Both the position numbers and the translations under genes were made by a program. A stretch of DNA of 64,000 nucleotides, taken from Prochlorococcus sp. AG-388-F11 (lineage in GTDB: Bacteria > Cyanobacteriota > Cyanobacteriia > PCC-6307 > Cyanobiaceae). Positions within the stretch are counted from its first letter, which is position 1, and each line of letters starts with the position of its first letter. The notes beneath the pieces were generated by a model, which did no database searches, was not told the DNA's origin, and worked only from the letters and a program-made list of their open reading frames with translations. Below, piece after piece: positions 37,296-46,445 of the stretch. The stretch is taken from assembly GCA_003279845.1 (NCBI GenBank), contig QCGP01000004.1, positions 87,510-151,509 on the forward strand. Reading direction: 5' to 3'.

Positions 37296-38000
37296 TTAAT
37301 TTTGAGGCAATTTCTGTAAATCTACAGTTTTACCCATAACCACCAAAATATTGCCTCTTTCCAAAATATATTTTGCTGGAGGATTAACTGTTAACTCTTC
37401 AGCAGGTCCCGCTGCAAGAACATTTACTAAATAATTTTTCCTCAAATTTAAATCTCTTAAAGATCTTCCAATAAATTCCTCTGGAACGGTTATTTCATCT
37501 ATACCAGTTTGATTATCTAATTCCAATCTTTCGATTAGATTAGGTCTTACAAGTTCTAAACCTAATCTTTCTCCTTGCATCCTAGATGGGAAAACAACTT
37601 TATCTGCACCTACCCTTTTTAACATTTTTTCATGCAAGTCACTCGTAGCTCTCGCTATTACTCTTTTCACTTTGCTACCGTCACTATCCTTAGCAATAAG
37701 TGTTGTAGTTATACTTGCTTCAATAGGTTCACTAATACCCACTACAACAGTATTCATTTCAAGTATTCCAGATTCCTTCATAGACTCTTCATCAGTACAA
37801 TCTACAACTCTAGCTTCTATTGAAGGTTCTAACTGTCTTAAATCGTCAATAGCTTTTTCCGAATAATCTGCAGCCAAAACATCTGCACCATTACTAATAA
37901 GTTCTCTACAAACTGCGGTTCCAAACCTTCCAACGCCTACAACTGCAAAAGTGAGTGCTTCATTTTCTCTCTTTTGAGACCACTGCCACCAATCAGCCAT
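37296..38000 (-). CDS. ktrA: KtrA/TrkA-type potassium channel regulatory subunit
   Basis: 234 residues: an RCK-N Rossmann domain (VVGVGRFGTAVCREL, then DYSEKAIDDL and VDCTDEESM) that senses NAD or ATP, and an RCK-C domain (EITVPEEFIGRSLRDLNLRKNYLVNVLA). It gates the KtrB pore encoded 18 bases upstream on the same strand. It is the last gene of the minus-strand ion-transport run. Confidence 0.9.
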   Translation of the reverse strand: MADWWQWSQKRENEALTFAVVGVGRFGTAVCRELISNGADVLAADYSEKAIDDLRQLEPSIEARVVDCTDEESMKESGILEMNTVVVGISEPIEASITTTLIAKDSDGSKVKRVIARATSDLHEKMLKRVGADKVVFPSRMQGERLGLELVRPNLIERLELDNQTGIDEITVPEEFIGRSLRDLNLRKNYLVNVLAAGPAEELTVNPPAKYILERGNILVVMGKTVDLQKLPQN

Positions 38001-38018
38001 AATGAAACTCAGTCAATT

Positions 38019-39422
38019 TTAAACATAGAGATCTGCCCTAGGATAGCCAATTCTCTTTTGTCTATCTATTCTACTCTTATAAAGAGCTTGCCAAAGTGCA
38101 CTTAACAGTAAAAGGATCCCAAGTCTACCCACAAACATACCCACAATCAGAATAAATTGGCCAAAATGATTTAATTTTGCAGTTAAACCGATATCAAATC
38201 CAACTGTTGCAAATGCAGAGATACAAGTAAAAAGAATTTCTAGGAATGTAAACGATTCTTTTTTAACAAACGTATTAGTGGTACTAAGCAACATTGCCAT
38301 TAAAAGAACAAAAAGCAAAGACCCAACTGTAATTCCAACTGCCTTGAGAATAACTTTATCTGAAATTAATCTATTACTAATAATTACATCTTTCTGCCCT
38401 CTTAAAGTTGATCTAGTTGCAGCCATTAAAGCAATAAATGTAGTTGTTTTTATACCTCCACCAGTACCTCCAGTACTCGCCCCAATAAACATCAGTGTCA
38501 TCAATAATAAAAGGCCCGTATCTGAGATCGTATTCAAAGAAATTGGAAAATTTGTAAAACCTGCAGTTCTTGCACTAACTGTTTCGAAAATAGATGACAA
38601 CAACCTTTCAAACAAATTCAAATCATTAAAAAATTGACTATTTAGCAATGATTCAGTAACGAAGAATCCTAATGCTCCGAATAATATTAGAGACAAACTT
38701 GTCCTAATAACTAGTCTAGAATGAAGACTCAATTTTTTATATGAAAGATTTTTTTTATGACTCCAAATATCATCAATAACCCGCCATCCCAGTCCACCCA
38801 TGACAATCAGAAAAACAAATACAGTATTAACCAAAAAGTTTGTTCTGTAGTCTTGAAGACTATTGGACCATAAAGAAAAACCTGCATTGTTATATGCAGA
38901 TATGCTGTGAAAAATTGAGGACCAAAGTCTTTCCCAATTATTTTGAATATCAACAAATCCAAAAGAATATAAAACAATTGCTCCTAAAGATATGATACAA
39001 GTTGCAGTTATAGCTATGCTTTTAAAGGTTCGACCAATTCCTCCAACTCCAAATTCATCAAGAGTTTTTCCTTTATCTAATCTAGTTCTTAGCTTTGTCC
39101 CCTTTACAACAAAACCTTGTAAAAATGTTGTAATAGCCATTAATCCAAGACCACCTGATAAAAGCATAAAAGCCAAGAAAACTTGGCCAAAGAAATTCAA
39201 ATCAACACCAATATCTATTATGGTCAAGCCAGTAACGGTTATTGCAGAGGTAGATGTAAAAAATGCTTCCCACAAACCAACCTTTGAAGATGAACATAAA
39301 GGGGAACTTAAAATTAATGTTCCACAGAAAATAATAACCAATCCTGTAACTATAGTAAATTGAGGTACAGATAGTTTTCTGTAAGCATCTTTAAACTTGT
39401 AAACATTGCTTGTGAATTTCAC
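38019..39422 (-). CDS. ktrB: KtrB/TrkH-type sodium-dependent potassium transporter
   Basis: 467 residues with the four-fold M1-P-M2 membrane repeat. Filter-like segments include TSTSAITVTGLTIID, HSISAYNNAGFSLW, ETVSARTAGFTNF and CISAFATVGFDIG, each carrying the conserved Gly. KtrB proteins take up K+ coupled to Na+. Start GTG. It follows the SLC13-type gene by five bases, consistent with one operon. Confidence 0.92.
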   Translation of the reverse strand: MKFTSNVYKFKDAYRKLSVPQFTIVTGLVIIFCGTLILSSPLCSSSKVGLWEAFFTSTSAITVTGLTIIDIGVDLNFFGQVFLAFMLLSGGLGLMAITTFLQGFVVKGTKLRTRLDKGKTLDEFGVGGIGRTFKSIAITATCIISLGAIVLYSFGFVDIQNNWERLWSSIFHSISAYNNAGFSLWSNSLQDYRTNFLVNTVFVFLIVMGGLGWRVIDDIWSHKKNLSYKKLSLHSRLVIRTSLSLILFGALGFFVTESLLNSQFFNDLNLFERLLSSIFETVSARTAGFTNFPISLNTISDTGLLLLMTLMFIGASTGGTGGGIKTTTFIALMAATRSTLRGQKDVIISNRLISDKVILKAVGITVGSLLFVLLMAMLLSTTNTFVKKESFTFLEILFTCISAFATVGFDIGLTAKLNHFGQFILIVGMFVGRLGILLLLSALWQALYKSRIDRQKRIGYPRADLYV

Positions 39423-39427
39423 TTTAT

Positions 39428-41236
39428 TTATCTGAAATTTAAAATTATCAATGCTGGCACTATAAGTGACATTATAAGTGTTAATCCAGCTCCGTATTTT
39501 GCGATATCAAAAAATCTATATCTTCCAGGACCGTAAACCATTAAATTTGTTTGATAACCCATTGGAGTCAAGAAAGATTGACTTGCCCCAAATAAAACAA
39601 GCATTATTAAAGCACTGGGTGAAATCCCTAAAACGTCGGAAAATTCAATAGCAACTGGCAAAATTAAAGCAACCGAAGCAGCATTACTAATAAATTGGGT
39701 AAGGATAACGGTCGCTACAAAAATTACGACTAGTGCAAAATACAAAGGCAAACCATCAAGAGCAAAATTAAGATTGAATGCAATTAAATCTGCTAATCCT
39801 GTTACCTGCATAGCAACACTAAAACACGATAAAGATCCCAGCAATAAAATAACGTCTAACCTAATTGATTTTTGTATTTCTGCAGGTCTTAAACATCCAA
39901 AAGCAACCATCGCAATTACTGCCAAAAGAACTGAGCCTACTAATGGAATATTACTAACCGAAGGCAAAACCACCATTCCTATTGCAATTGCAATCGAGAT
40001 AGGTTTTTTTATCAAGACAGGTAAATCATCTTCAAATTGATCTAAAATAAGTAAATCATTACTAGCCTGTAAACCTCTTATTGAATCTAACGGCGCTTGC
40101 AATAATAAAACATCACCTGCTCTTAAAACAGCTTGACCTAATCTCTCCTGAACAGTTTGTTGGCCTCTTCTCAGTGCTAAAACTGTTGCATTATGACGTT
40201 GTCTGAATCTTAATTCTCTCAAACTTGCACCAGCTAAAGTTGATCCTGCTGGTAACAAAGCTTCAAAAGTTTTAGTACCTTCATCATCTGAGAAAACATT
40301 ACCTAAGTCGATAGATGTTTTATTTTCTCCTAACAGAATGGTATGTTCCTGCTGCAGTCTAAATAAGTCTGCCCTTGTAACACGTATTATTAATCTATCA
40401 TCCGGTTCAATCTTTCTATCTGCCAAAGGAGGAAGAATAACTTTTCCATTTCGTTGCAGTTCAAGAACATCAACGTCAAATCGTCTTTGTAATCTACTAT
40501 TTCTAACAGATTGTCCAACTAATTCTGAAGTAGAGGGAATAGTAACTTCAGTAAAGTATATATTCATATCCCCATTTTTTATAAACTCCTTATCTCTCCC
40601 TCTATCTGGCAAAAGCAAGTCAGAAACTAGAATCATATAGGTTGTACCTATAAGCCACACAGGAATTCCAATTGAAGTCAAACTAAATAATTCCAAAGCT
40701 CCATAACCTAATTGCTGACTAATATCACTTACAAGAAGATTTACTGAGCTACCTAATAATGTCAGAGTTCCACCTAGTAGAGTAGCGAAAGAAAGAGGTA
40801 ATAAAACTTTTGATGGTGATATGTTCCTCCGCTCGCACCAACCTTCAATCAAAGGTAACAAAGATGCTACTACAGGAGTATTAGGTACAATTCCAGATAT
40901 TGGAGCAATCAAAAAAGCTATTAAAGAAATTAATTTCCTTGGGGTTCCAATATTTTCAGAAGAAATCAATTCTCTTACTCTATCTAAAGCACCACTTTTA
41001 AATAATGCAGAGGAAACTGCAAATAAACCCATCAGGGTAATTAGGGATGGGCTACCAAATCCAGCTAAAGCTTTCTCAGGAGAAAGAACCCCTGTAGCTA
41101 TAAATATTCCTACACATAACAAGCCAGTCAATTCTGGAGCTATAGTATTTTTGATAAACAAAATTATTGACATTATTAAAACAACTACCGTTATAAACGC
41201 ATCAAAATTATTACTAACTAATGCAATTAAATTCAT
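39428..41236 (-). CDS. SLC13-type permease with two RCK-C domains
   Basis: 602 residues. About ten to twelve membrane helices are split by a soluble central part (about 220-390) made of two TrkA-C/RCK-C domains: one around SELVGQSVRNSRLQRRFDVDVLELQRNGK, one around STLAGASLRELRFRQRHNATVLALRRG. The PNTPVVASLLPL and SNAASVALILPVAIE hairpins are typical of the CitM/SLC13 (Na+/dicarboxylate or sulfate) superfamily. The substrate could be sulfate or another anion. Its placement before ktrBA suggests coordinated ion control. Confidence 0.85.
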   Translation of the reverse strand: MNLIALVSNNFDAFITVVVLIMSIILFIKNTIAPELTGLLCVGIFIATGVLSPEKALAGFGSPSLITLMGLFAVSSALFKSGALDRVRELISSENIGTPRKLISLIAFLIAPISGIVPNTPVVASLLPLIEGWCERRNISPSKVLLPLSFATLLGGTLTLLGSSVNLLVSDISQQLGYGALELFSLTSIGIPVWLIGTTYMILVSDLLLPDRGRDKEFIKNGDMNIYFTEVTIPSTSELVGQSVRNSRLQRRFDVDVLELQRNGKVILPPLADRKIEPDDRLIIRVTRADLFRLQQEHTILLGENKTSIDLGNVFSDDEGTKTFEALLPAGSTLAGASLRELRFRQRHNATVLALRRGQQTVQERLGQAVLRAGDVLLLQAPLDSIRGLQASNDLLILDQFEDDLPVLIKKPISIAIAIGMVVLPSVSNIPLVGSVLLAVIAMVAFGCLRPAEIQKSIRLDVILLLGSLSCFSVAMQVTGLADLIAFNLNFALDGLPLYFALVVIFVATVILTQFISNAASVALILPVAIEFSDVLGISPSALIMLVLFGASQSFLTPMGYQTNLMVYGPGRYRFFDIAKYGAGLTLIMSLIVPALIILNFR

Positions 41237-41285
41237 ATGAAACTTATTTAACTCAATATACCCAAAAACAATATTTCAAAAAAGT

Positions 41286-42479
41286 TTAAATTGAATTATC
41301 TTTTTTGAGAAACTTTTTAAAAATAGATTTTTTTTGGAATATCCATGAAGATGCAGATTTTAAGCTTTCCGTAATATCAGGCAGCTTGGAGGTATATATA
41401 AGTCTTCTTGCCTCAAAAGCTAATTTCCCTGATAAAGTAATCCCAAGACCAGAAATTGAAGCTTCGCCTATTCCTAAGCTAATCATTTCACCATTGTCTT
41501 GAAATTCAAAAGGTAAAAGATCCTTTCCTTGAGTTAATAGTTCTAGATTTTTAGCTAGATAATTTCCTTCCTGCATAGCAACTTGAGCTGTTATAGGTAA
41601 ATCCTCCATTCCTTCAATAATTGAAATATCTCCAATAGCAAAACAATTTTTAAAGTTTTCTATTTGCAAATGATTATTAACTAAAATTCTTCCAAATTTT
41701 TTTGTTATTTCATCAGTTTCCAAATAAGACAAATTAGGTTTAACTCCTGCAGTCCAAATAACAATATCTTTATCCAAAGAAGTTATTCCAACGTCATTGG
41801 AAATACTAATTTTAGTTTCTGAGACTTCTTTAACTGTGGAATTTAAAAGAATTTTGATTTTTCTTTTGTCTAGTGCCTTCTCTGCTTGTTCTCTGTTAAA
41901 AATTTTGTTTCTTTTAAGAATTTCATTTGATTTTTCTATTAGGTTGATTTCAAATTGATCTATAAATATATCTTGAATTTTGCATGCTAACTCGATACCA
42001 GAGGGACCACCTCCTACTATGAATAACTTTTTATGGGAAGAAGTGTTTTGTGATTTTTTTAAAAAAAATTTTAATTTATTAAGATCACGAAAATCATTAA
42101 AAAAATAACAATTTTTATCTACACCTTTAATGAAAAAACTATTTGGAATAGATCCTGTACAAATTACAAGATATTGATAGGTTAATTTTAATTCGTCACT
42201 AAATTCAAGAATATTTTCTTTGAAGGAAATCTTGGTTAAACAATTTTTTAAAAAAGTTATACCTGCATCAGAAAAAATATTTGCAAATTTTGGCGTAGCT
42301 TCCCAACTTCTTATTTCTTTACTTAAAACTTCGTACATTAAAGGTTTAAATATAAAATTAGATTCAGAATCAACTACAAGAATCGGTAAAGAAGGATTAA
42401 GTTTTTTTAAATTTAAGGCAAAAGTCATACCTGCAAAACCTGCTCCAACTATTACTATTGGTTTTTGTATTGATTTCAT
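41286..42479 (-). CDS. Type II NADH dehydrogenase family flavoprotein
   Basis: 397 residues with two Rossmann motifs: FAD-binding GAGFAGMTFALNL at the N-terminus and NAD(P)H-binding VGGGPSGIELA in the middle. NDH-2 marks include FKPLMYEVLS, TAGVKPN and FAIGDIS. The C-terminal region has weak amphipathic character for membrane association. Cyanobacterial relatives (NdbA/B/C) reduce quinones; NdbB acts on demethylphylloquinone. Which one this is cannot be decided. It heads the SLC13-ktrB-ktrA run, 49 bases upstream. Confidence 0.88.
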   Translation of the reverse strand: MKSIQKPIVIVGAGFAGMTFALNLKKLNPSLPILVVDSESNFIFKPLMYEVLSKEIRSWEATPKFANIFSDAGITFLKNCLTKISFKENILEFSDELKLTYQYLVICTGSIPNSFFIKGVDKNCYFFNDFRDLNKLKFFLKKSQNTSSHKKLFIVGGGPSGIELACKIQDIFIDQFEINLIEKSNEILKRNKIFNREQAEKALDKRKIKILLNSTVKEVSETKISISNDVGITSLDKDIVIWTAGVKPNLSYLETDEITKKFGRILVNNHLQIENFKNCFAIGDISIIEGMEDLPITAQVAMQEGNYLAKNLELLTQGKDLLPFEFQDNGEMISLGIGEASISGLGITLSGKLAFEARRLIYTSKLPDITESLKSASSWIFQKKSIFKKFLKKDNSI

Positions 42480-42574
42480 AAGCGAAATATTGTTATGCGT
42501 AAATGTATTATTAAACTATACGAATAATTCTCAAATTGAGTGAAACGACATTAAACTCATAACCAACTTGAAGA

Positions 42575-43300
42575 ATGATTGAAAACATCCACAAAAATAT
42601 TCAACCTGAATTAATAAAGAAATATAATGAAGAGATAATAGATATGAAGCCTCAAGAAATGCTCTCATGGGGTTATGAAAAGTTTGATAATAAATTTGCT
42701 ATTACAACAAGTTTTGGAATACAGTCATCAGTCCTTTTAAATATGGTCAGTAAATTATGTCTGCAACGAAAAATCAAAATATATTGGATAGATACAGGTT
42801 ATCTACCCCCAGAAACATACCAATACGCTGAAAAGCTTATTGAATATTTATCCTTAGAAGTAGAAGTTCTGCAAAGTGAATTATCTCCAGCAAGAATGGA
42901 GGCTTTATATGGAAAACTTTGGGAAACAAATAAAGTGAGTGATTTAGATAAGTATCATGAATTAAGAAAGATAAAACCTTTAGAAAATGGTCTAGAAAAA
43001 AATAATATTTACTGCTGGGCAAGCGGTGTCAGAGCAGGCCAAACAAAAAACAGAAACAAAATGAGATTCTTGGACATTATTCGGAAAAGACTTTCTTTAA
43101 GGCCTTTATTAAACTGGACAAATAAAGATATTTTCTATTATATGAAAGAGAATAATTTACCTACTCATCCACTTTTTAGCAAAGGTTACTCCACTGTAGG
43201 CGACTGGCACTCCAGCACTCCTGATGGTATCCAAACAAAAGGCAGAGATACACGATTTGGAGGGATTAAACAAGAATGCGGAATCCATACAAATAATTGA
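42575..43300 (+). CDS. cysH: Phosphoadenylyl-sulfate reductase (thioredoxin-dependent)
   Basis: Reduces activated sulfate to sulfite. 241 residues: N-terminal ATTSFGIQSS-type PP-loop (ITTSFGIQSSVLL), IYWIDTGYLPPETY, the substrate-binding CWASGVRAGQT and the C-terminal redox motif ECGIHTN. The extra Cys pairs of the Fe-S APS reductases are missing, so PAPS is the expected substrate. It pairs functionally with cysK. coaX follows 15 bases later. Confidence 0.93.
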   Translation: MIENIHKNIQPELIKKYNEEIIDMKPQEMLSWGYEKFDNKFAITTSFGIQSSVLLNMVSKLCLQRKIKIYWIDTGYLPPETYQYAEKLIEYLSLEVEVLQSELSPARMEALYGKLWETNKVSDLDKYHELRKIKPLENGLEKNNIYCWASGVRAGQTKNRNKMRFLDIIRKRLSLRPLLNWTNKDIFYYMKENNLPTHPLFSKGYSTVGDWHSSTPDGIQTKGRDTRFGGIKQECGIHTNN

Positions 43301-43315
43301 ATTGATCATAAGAAA

Positions 43316-44011
43316 ATGGTCTCAGATATAAATTTTTTGTTAGTGGGAAATAGTAGACTTCATTGGGCTAACTATTCTCAAAATGAATCTAAATTCTTCC
43401 ATACCAAAAAAGAACAAAAGATTCCCGAAAATATAGATGTCAATCAATTAATTTGGGCTTCTGTAGGAAAATTACCTAATTTTTCACTAAAAGAAGAAAA
43501 TGAAATAAAAAACAAAGATATTCAGTTATCAAATCTCCCTGATTATTTTGGAATTGATAGAGCACTTGCTTGTCTTGCAGCTTTAAAAACTATTAAAAAC
43601 CCTTTAAAAAAAGATTTTCTAATTGCAGATTTTGGAACAATATTATCCATAACAAAATTAAATTCAAATGGATCGATTCTCGGTGGTCAACTTGTTCCAG
43701 GTTTTCTAACACAATTAAAATCAATGGAACAAAACACAAAAAATCTTCAAGTTCCAAAAAAATATGAAATACCTACGAAAGATTTTTTAATTAATACAGA
43801 AGAGGCAATTTTAAAAGGAGTAATCAATTCTCTTACTGGTGTTATTAAGAGTTCATTTAATCCATTAAAGGATATCTTGATAACTTGTGGAGGAGACTCT
43901 CAATTCCTTACAAAATCTCTAGAAACAAAGCAAAATAATATAATTAACGTTCCTAATTTGGTTATGCAGGGAATGATCATACACCACCTATCTTTCAAAC
44001 AGTTAATTTAA
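43316..44011 (+). CDS. coaX: Type III pantothenate kinase
   Basis: First step of CoA synthesis. 231 residues of the actin-like fold: VGNSRLHWA (phosphate 1 loop, where cyanobacterial forms lack the usual Asp), GIDRALACLAA, IADFGTILSITKL, the GGQLVPGF loop and the C-terminal TCGGDS. A weakly conserved but recognisable member, somewhat shorter than the usual 250. It converges on the peroxiredoxin gene with a nine-base overlap. Confidence 0.82.
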   Translation: MVSDINFLLVGNSRLHWANYSQNESKFFHTKKEQKIPENIDVNQLIWASVGKLPNFSLKEENEIKNKDIQLSNLPDYFGIDRALACLAALKTIKNPLKKDFLIADFGTILSITKLNSNGSILGGQLVPGFLTQLKSMEQNTKNLQVPKKYEIPTKDFLINTEEAILKGVINSLTGVIKSSFNPLKDILITCGGDSQFLTKSLETKQNNIINVPNLVMQGMIIHHLSFKQLI

Positions 44012-44470
44012 TCCAAGATCCGCAATTATATGATCAGCCATTATTGCTGCTTTTACCTTTAGATAAATTTTTTCGATATTACCATCAGTATCAATTAAGA
44101 ATGTATTTCTCATCATTCCCATATATTCTTTTCCCATAAATTTCTTAAGTCCATAGCTATCGTAATCAGAAGAAACTTTATAAGATTCAGAATCAGTTAA
44201 AAGAATAAAGGGTAAATTAAATTTTTCTATAAACTTTTGATGAGAAACGGCATTATCTTTACTGATACCAAGAACAACAATATTATTTTTTTGGAGTAGA
44301 TCCCAATTCTCTTTAAAATTACAGGCTTCTTTAGTACATCCTGGAGTATTATCTTTTGGATAAAAATATAGTATTATTCTTTTACCTTTAAAATCACTAA
44401 GAGAAACTTCTTTCTCAAAAGCATCTTTTAATTTAAATTCTGGTGCTTTGTCGCCAACCTTAAGAGCCAT
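44003..44470 (-). CDS. bcp: Peroxiredoxin Q / Bcp
   Basis: 155 residues. The peroxidatic Cys lies in TPGCTKEACNF, with the resolving Cys five residues later, as in atypical two-Cys PrxQ proteins, and the Arg of the active site is in MMRNTFLID. It removes peroxides, using thioredoxin. The start is ATG 44470 (MALKVGDKAPEF); an upstream in-frame TTG/ATG-less extension to 44506 looks unlike the family. Its ATG overlaps the proposed start of the divergent PPTase gene. Confidence 0.92.
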   Translation of the reverse strand: MALKVGDKAPEFKLKDAFEKEVSLSDFKGKRIILYFYPKDNTPGCTKEACNFKENWDLLQKNNIVVLGISKDNAVSHQKFIEKFNLPFILLTDSESYKVSSDYDSYGLKKFMGKEYMGMMRNTFLIDTDGNIEKIYLKVKAAIMADHIIADLGLN

Positions 44471-45126
44471 TGAAATTATTAAATAAGTATAAATATAAAA
44501 TACCAAAAATTTGGTTTTATGAGATTAAAGGTGTGCAAGATGTCGCAACGGTAGAAGAAATTAAAACCGCAAAAAATCTATCAAATTCAAGATCAAAGAT
44601 TTTTTTAGAAACAAGAGCTTATTTACGAAAATCACTTTCAACACTTTTTGATTTAAATCCCCTAGAAATTCCGATTAATGCTCATCCTGGAGAACCTCCA
44701 AGTTTACCCTTTGGCATGGGGAATATAAGTTTAAGTCATTGTAAAGATGCGATTACTATAGTTTGGCATAAAAGCAAAATAGGGATTGATATTGAGAGGA
44801 CAGATAGAAATTTTAACCATATAAAATTTGCTGAAAAATATTTTTTTAATACCAATAATTCAATTCATAATAAGTATTTGACAAAAGATATGATATTAAA
44901 TCAATGGTGTGCTGTTGAAGCGGCCATAAAATGGGATCATGGAAAATTAGCTAAAGACATAAACCATTGGCAATATTTTGAAAAGCCAAAAAAGTTAATT
45001 CATAATAAGAAAAATATACATTTAAATTATTCACAGATTAACTTCCATAATTGGACTATTGCTTTAGCCTACGAAGAAAAAAATTCTTTCAATCCTGAGA
45101 TTATTTGTAGTTCGAAAAATTTTTAG
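44470..45126 (+). CDS. 4'-phosphopantetheinyl transferase (Sfp-type)
   Basis: 218 residues. The Mg and CoA site motifs are IGIDIERTDR and WCAVEAAIKWDHGKL, the Sfp-family signatures. NISLSHCKDAITIVWH precedes them. It transfers phosphopantetheine to acyl carrier proteins. The N-terminus KIPKIWFYEI matches the family, so a start near 44470 is needed. The only candidate is a TTG that shares a base with the ATG of bcp. The 3' end overlaps rarA by four bases. Confidence 0.85.
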   Translation: MKLLNKYKYKIPKIWFYEIKGVQDVATVEEIKTAKNLSNSRSKIFLETRAYLRKSLSTLFDLNPLEIPINAHPGEPPSLPFGMGNISLSHCKDAITIVWHKSKIGIDIERTDRNFNHIKFAEKYFFNTNNSIHNKYLTKDMILNQWCAVEAAIKWDHGKLAKDINHWQYFEKPKKLIHNKKNIHLNYSQINFHNWTIALAYEEKNSFNPEIICSSKNF

Positions 45127-46412
45127 TTTTCTTTTCTTTTAAGAAGTTCTTCATATTTAGTTTTCTCCCATCCATTATTATTTGGTTCCCATATTTTTAA
45201 ACCTCTTAAAGGTTTAGGAAGATATTCTTGTGCAACCCAATTGCCTGGATAATTATGAGGATTTACATAAGTATTAGAATTATTTTTTAAATGATGTGGA
45301 ACATTAAAAGATTCGGTACATTTGATTGTTTCAATTGCTTTAAAAATGCTTTTCGTACTATTACTTTTTGGAGACATCGCTAAATATAAAGAAGCCTGCG
45401 TTAAAAAATATAATCCTTCTGGAAATCCAACTCTATCAAACGCATCACAACAGGATTTTACAACTACTATGGCATTAGGATCAGCCATTCCAATATCTTC
45501 ACAGGCAGATATAAGTAGTCTTCTAAAAATAAAATTAGGATCTTCACCAGCCTCCAGCATATTCGCAAGCCAGAATAAAGTTGCATCTGGATCAGAACCT
45601 CTTATGGATTTTATAAAAGCACTTATTACATCGTAATGATTTTGACCATTTTTATCGTAAACAATATTTTTCTTTTGAATTGCATCCTCTGCTATTGAGA
45701 GATTAATTTTAATTTCTTTAGCATCATTTTCAGTTGTTGTTTCTATGGCCATCTCTAGGGCATTAATTAAAGTTCTTGCATCACCGCCAGAAAATTTAAT
45801 TAAATGCCTTATTGCATCCTGGGTTAAATAAACCTTTTTTGAGTCTTTTTGTTCTGAATAATAAGTTATGACTTTTTGTATAATTTTCAGCAAATCATTT
45901 TCATCCAAAGGAAGTAATGTAAAAATACGAGAACGACTAACAAGCGCTTTATTAACAGCATAGAAGGGATTTTCAGTCGTAGCACCAATAAAAGTTATAG
46001 TTCCATTCTCTATTGAAGGTAATAGAGCATCTTGCTGAACTGATGTAAATCTATGAACCTCATCGATAAATAAAATTGTTTTTCTTTTTGAATTTATTAA
46101 TCTGTCTTTTGCATAAGCGATTTCATTTCTTAATTCTTTAACACTTGAAAATACTGCATTTAACTTAATTAATTTTGAACGCGTATTAAAAGAAATAATT
46201 TCAATAAGAGTAGTTTTCCCAACACCAGGAGGGCCAGAAAAAATAAAATTACTAATCTTATCATTTAATATTGCACTTCTTAAAAGCGAATTCTCTTTCA
46301 AGATTAGTTGTTGACCAAAAAAATCTTCCAAATTCTTTGGTCTTAATTTATCTGCCAAAGGTGCATTATTTTCATGTTGAGAATAATTAGTAAATAAATT
46401 TTCTGAATGCAT
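45123..46412 (-). CDS. rarA: Replication-associated recombination protein RarA (MgsA)
   Basis: AAA+ ATPase acting at stalled forks. 429 residues: Walker A SGPPGVGKTT, Walker B ILFIDEVHRF, sensor TFIGATTENPF and the arginine-finger region SRSRIF. LADKLRPKNLEDFFGQQLI at the N-terminus is the RarA signature distinguishing it from RuvB. The C-terminal tetramerisation part ends YLPKPLRGLKIWEP. Convergent with the PPTase gene; pgm lies 33 bases upstream on the same strand. Confidence 0.93.
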   Translation of the reverse strand: MHSENLFTNYSQHENNAPLADKLRPKNLEDFFGQQLILKENSLLRSAILNDKISNFIFSGPPGVGKTTLIEIISFNTRSKLIKLNAVFSSVKELRNEIAYAKDRLINSKRKTILFIDEVHRFTSVQQDALLPSIENGTITFIGATTENPFYAVNKALVSRSRIFTLLPLDENDLLKIIQKVITYYSEQKDSKKVYLTQDAIRHLIKFSGGDARTLINALEMAIETTTENDAKEIKINLSIAEDAIQKKNIVYDKNGQNHYDVISAFIKSIRGSDPDATLFWLANMLEAGEDPNFIFRRLLISACEDIGMADPNAIVVVKSCCDAFDRVGFPEGLYFLTQASLYLAMSPKSNSTKSIFKAIETIKCTESFNVPHHLKNNSNTYVNPHNYPGNWVAQEYLPKPLRGLKIWEPNNNGWEKTKYEELLKRKEN

Positions 46413-46445
46413 TTAAATAAAATCAAAAAATCATTACTTTCCAGT

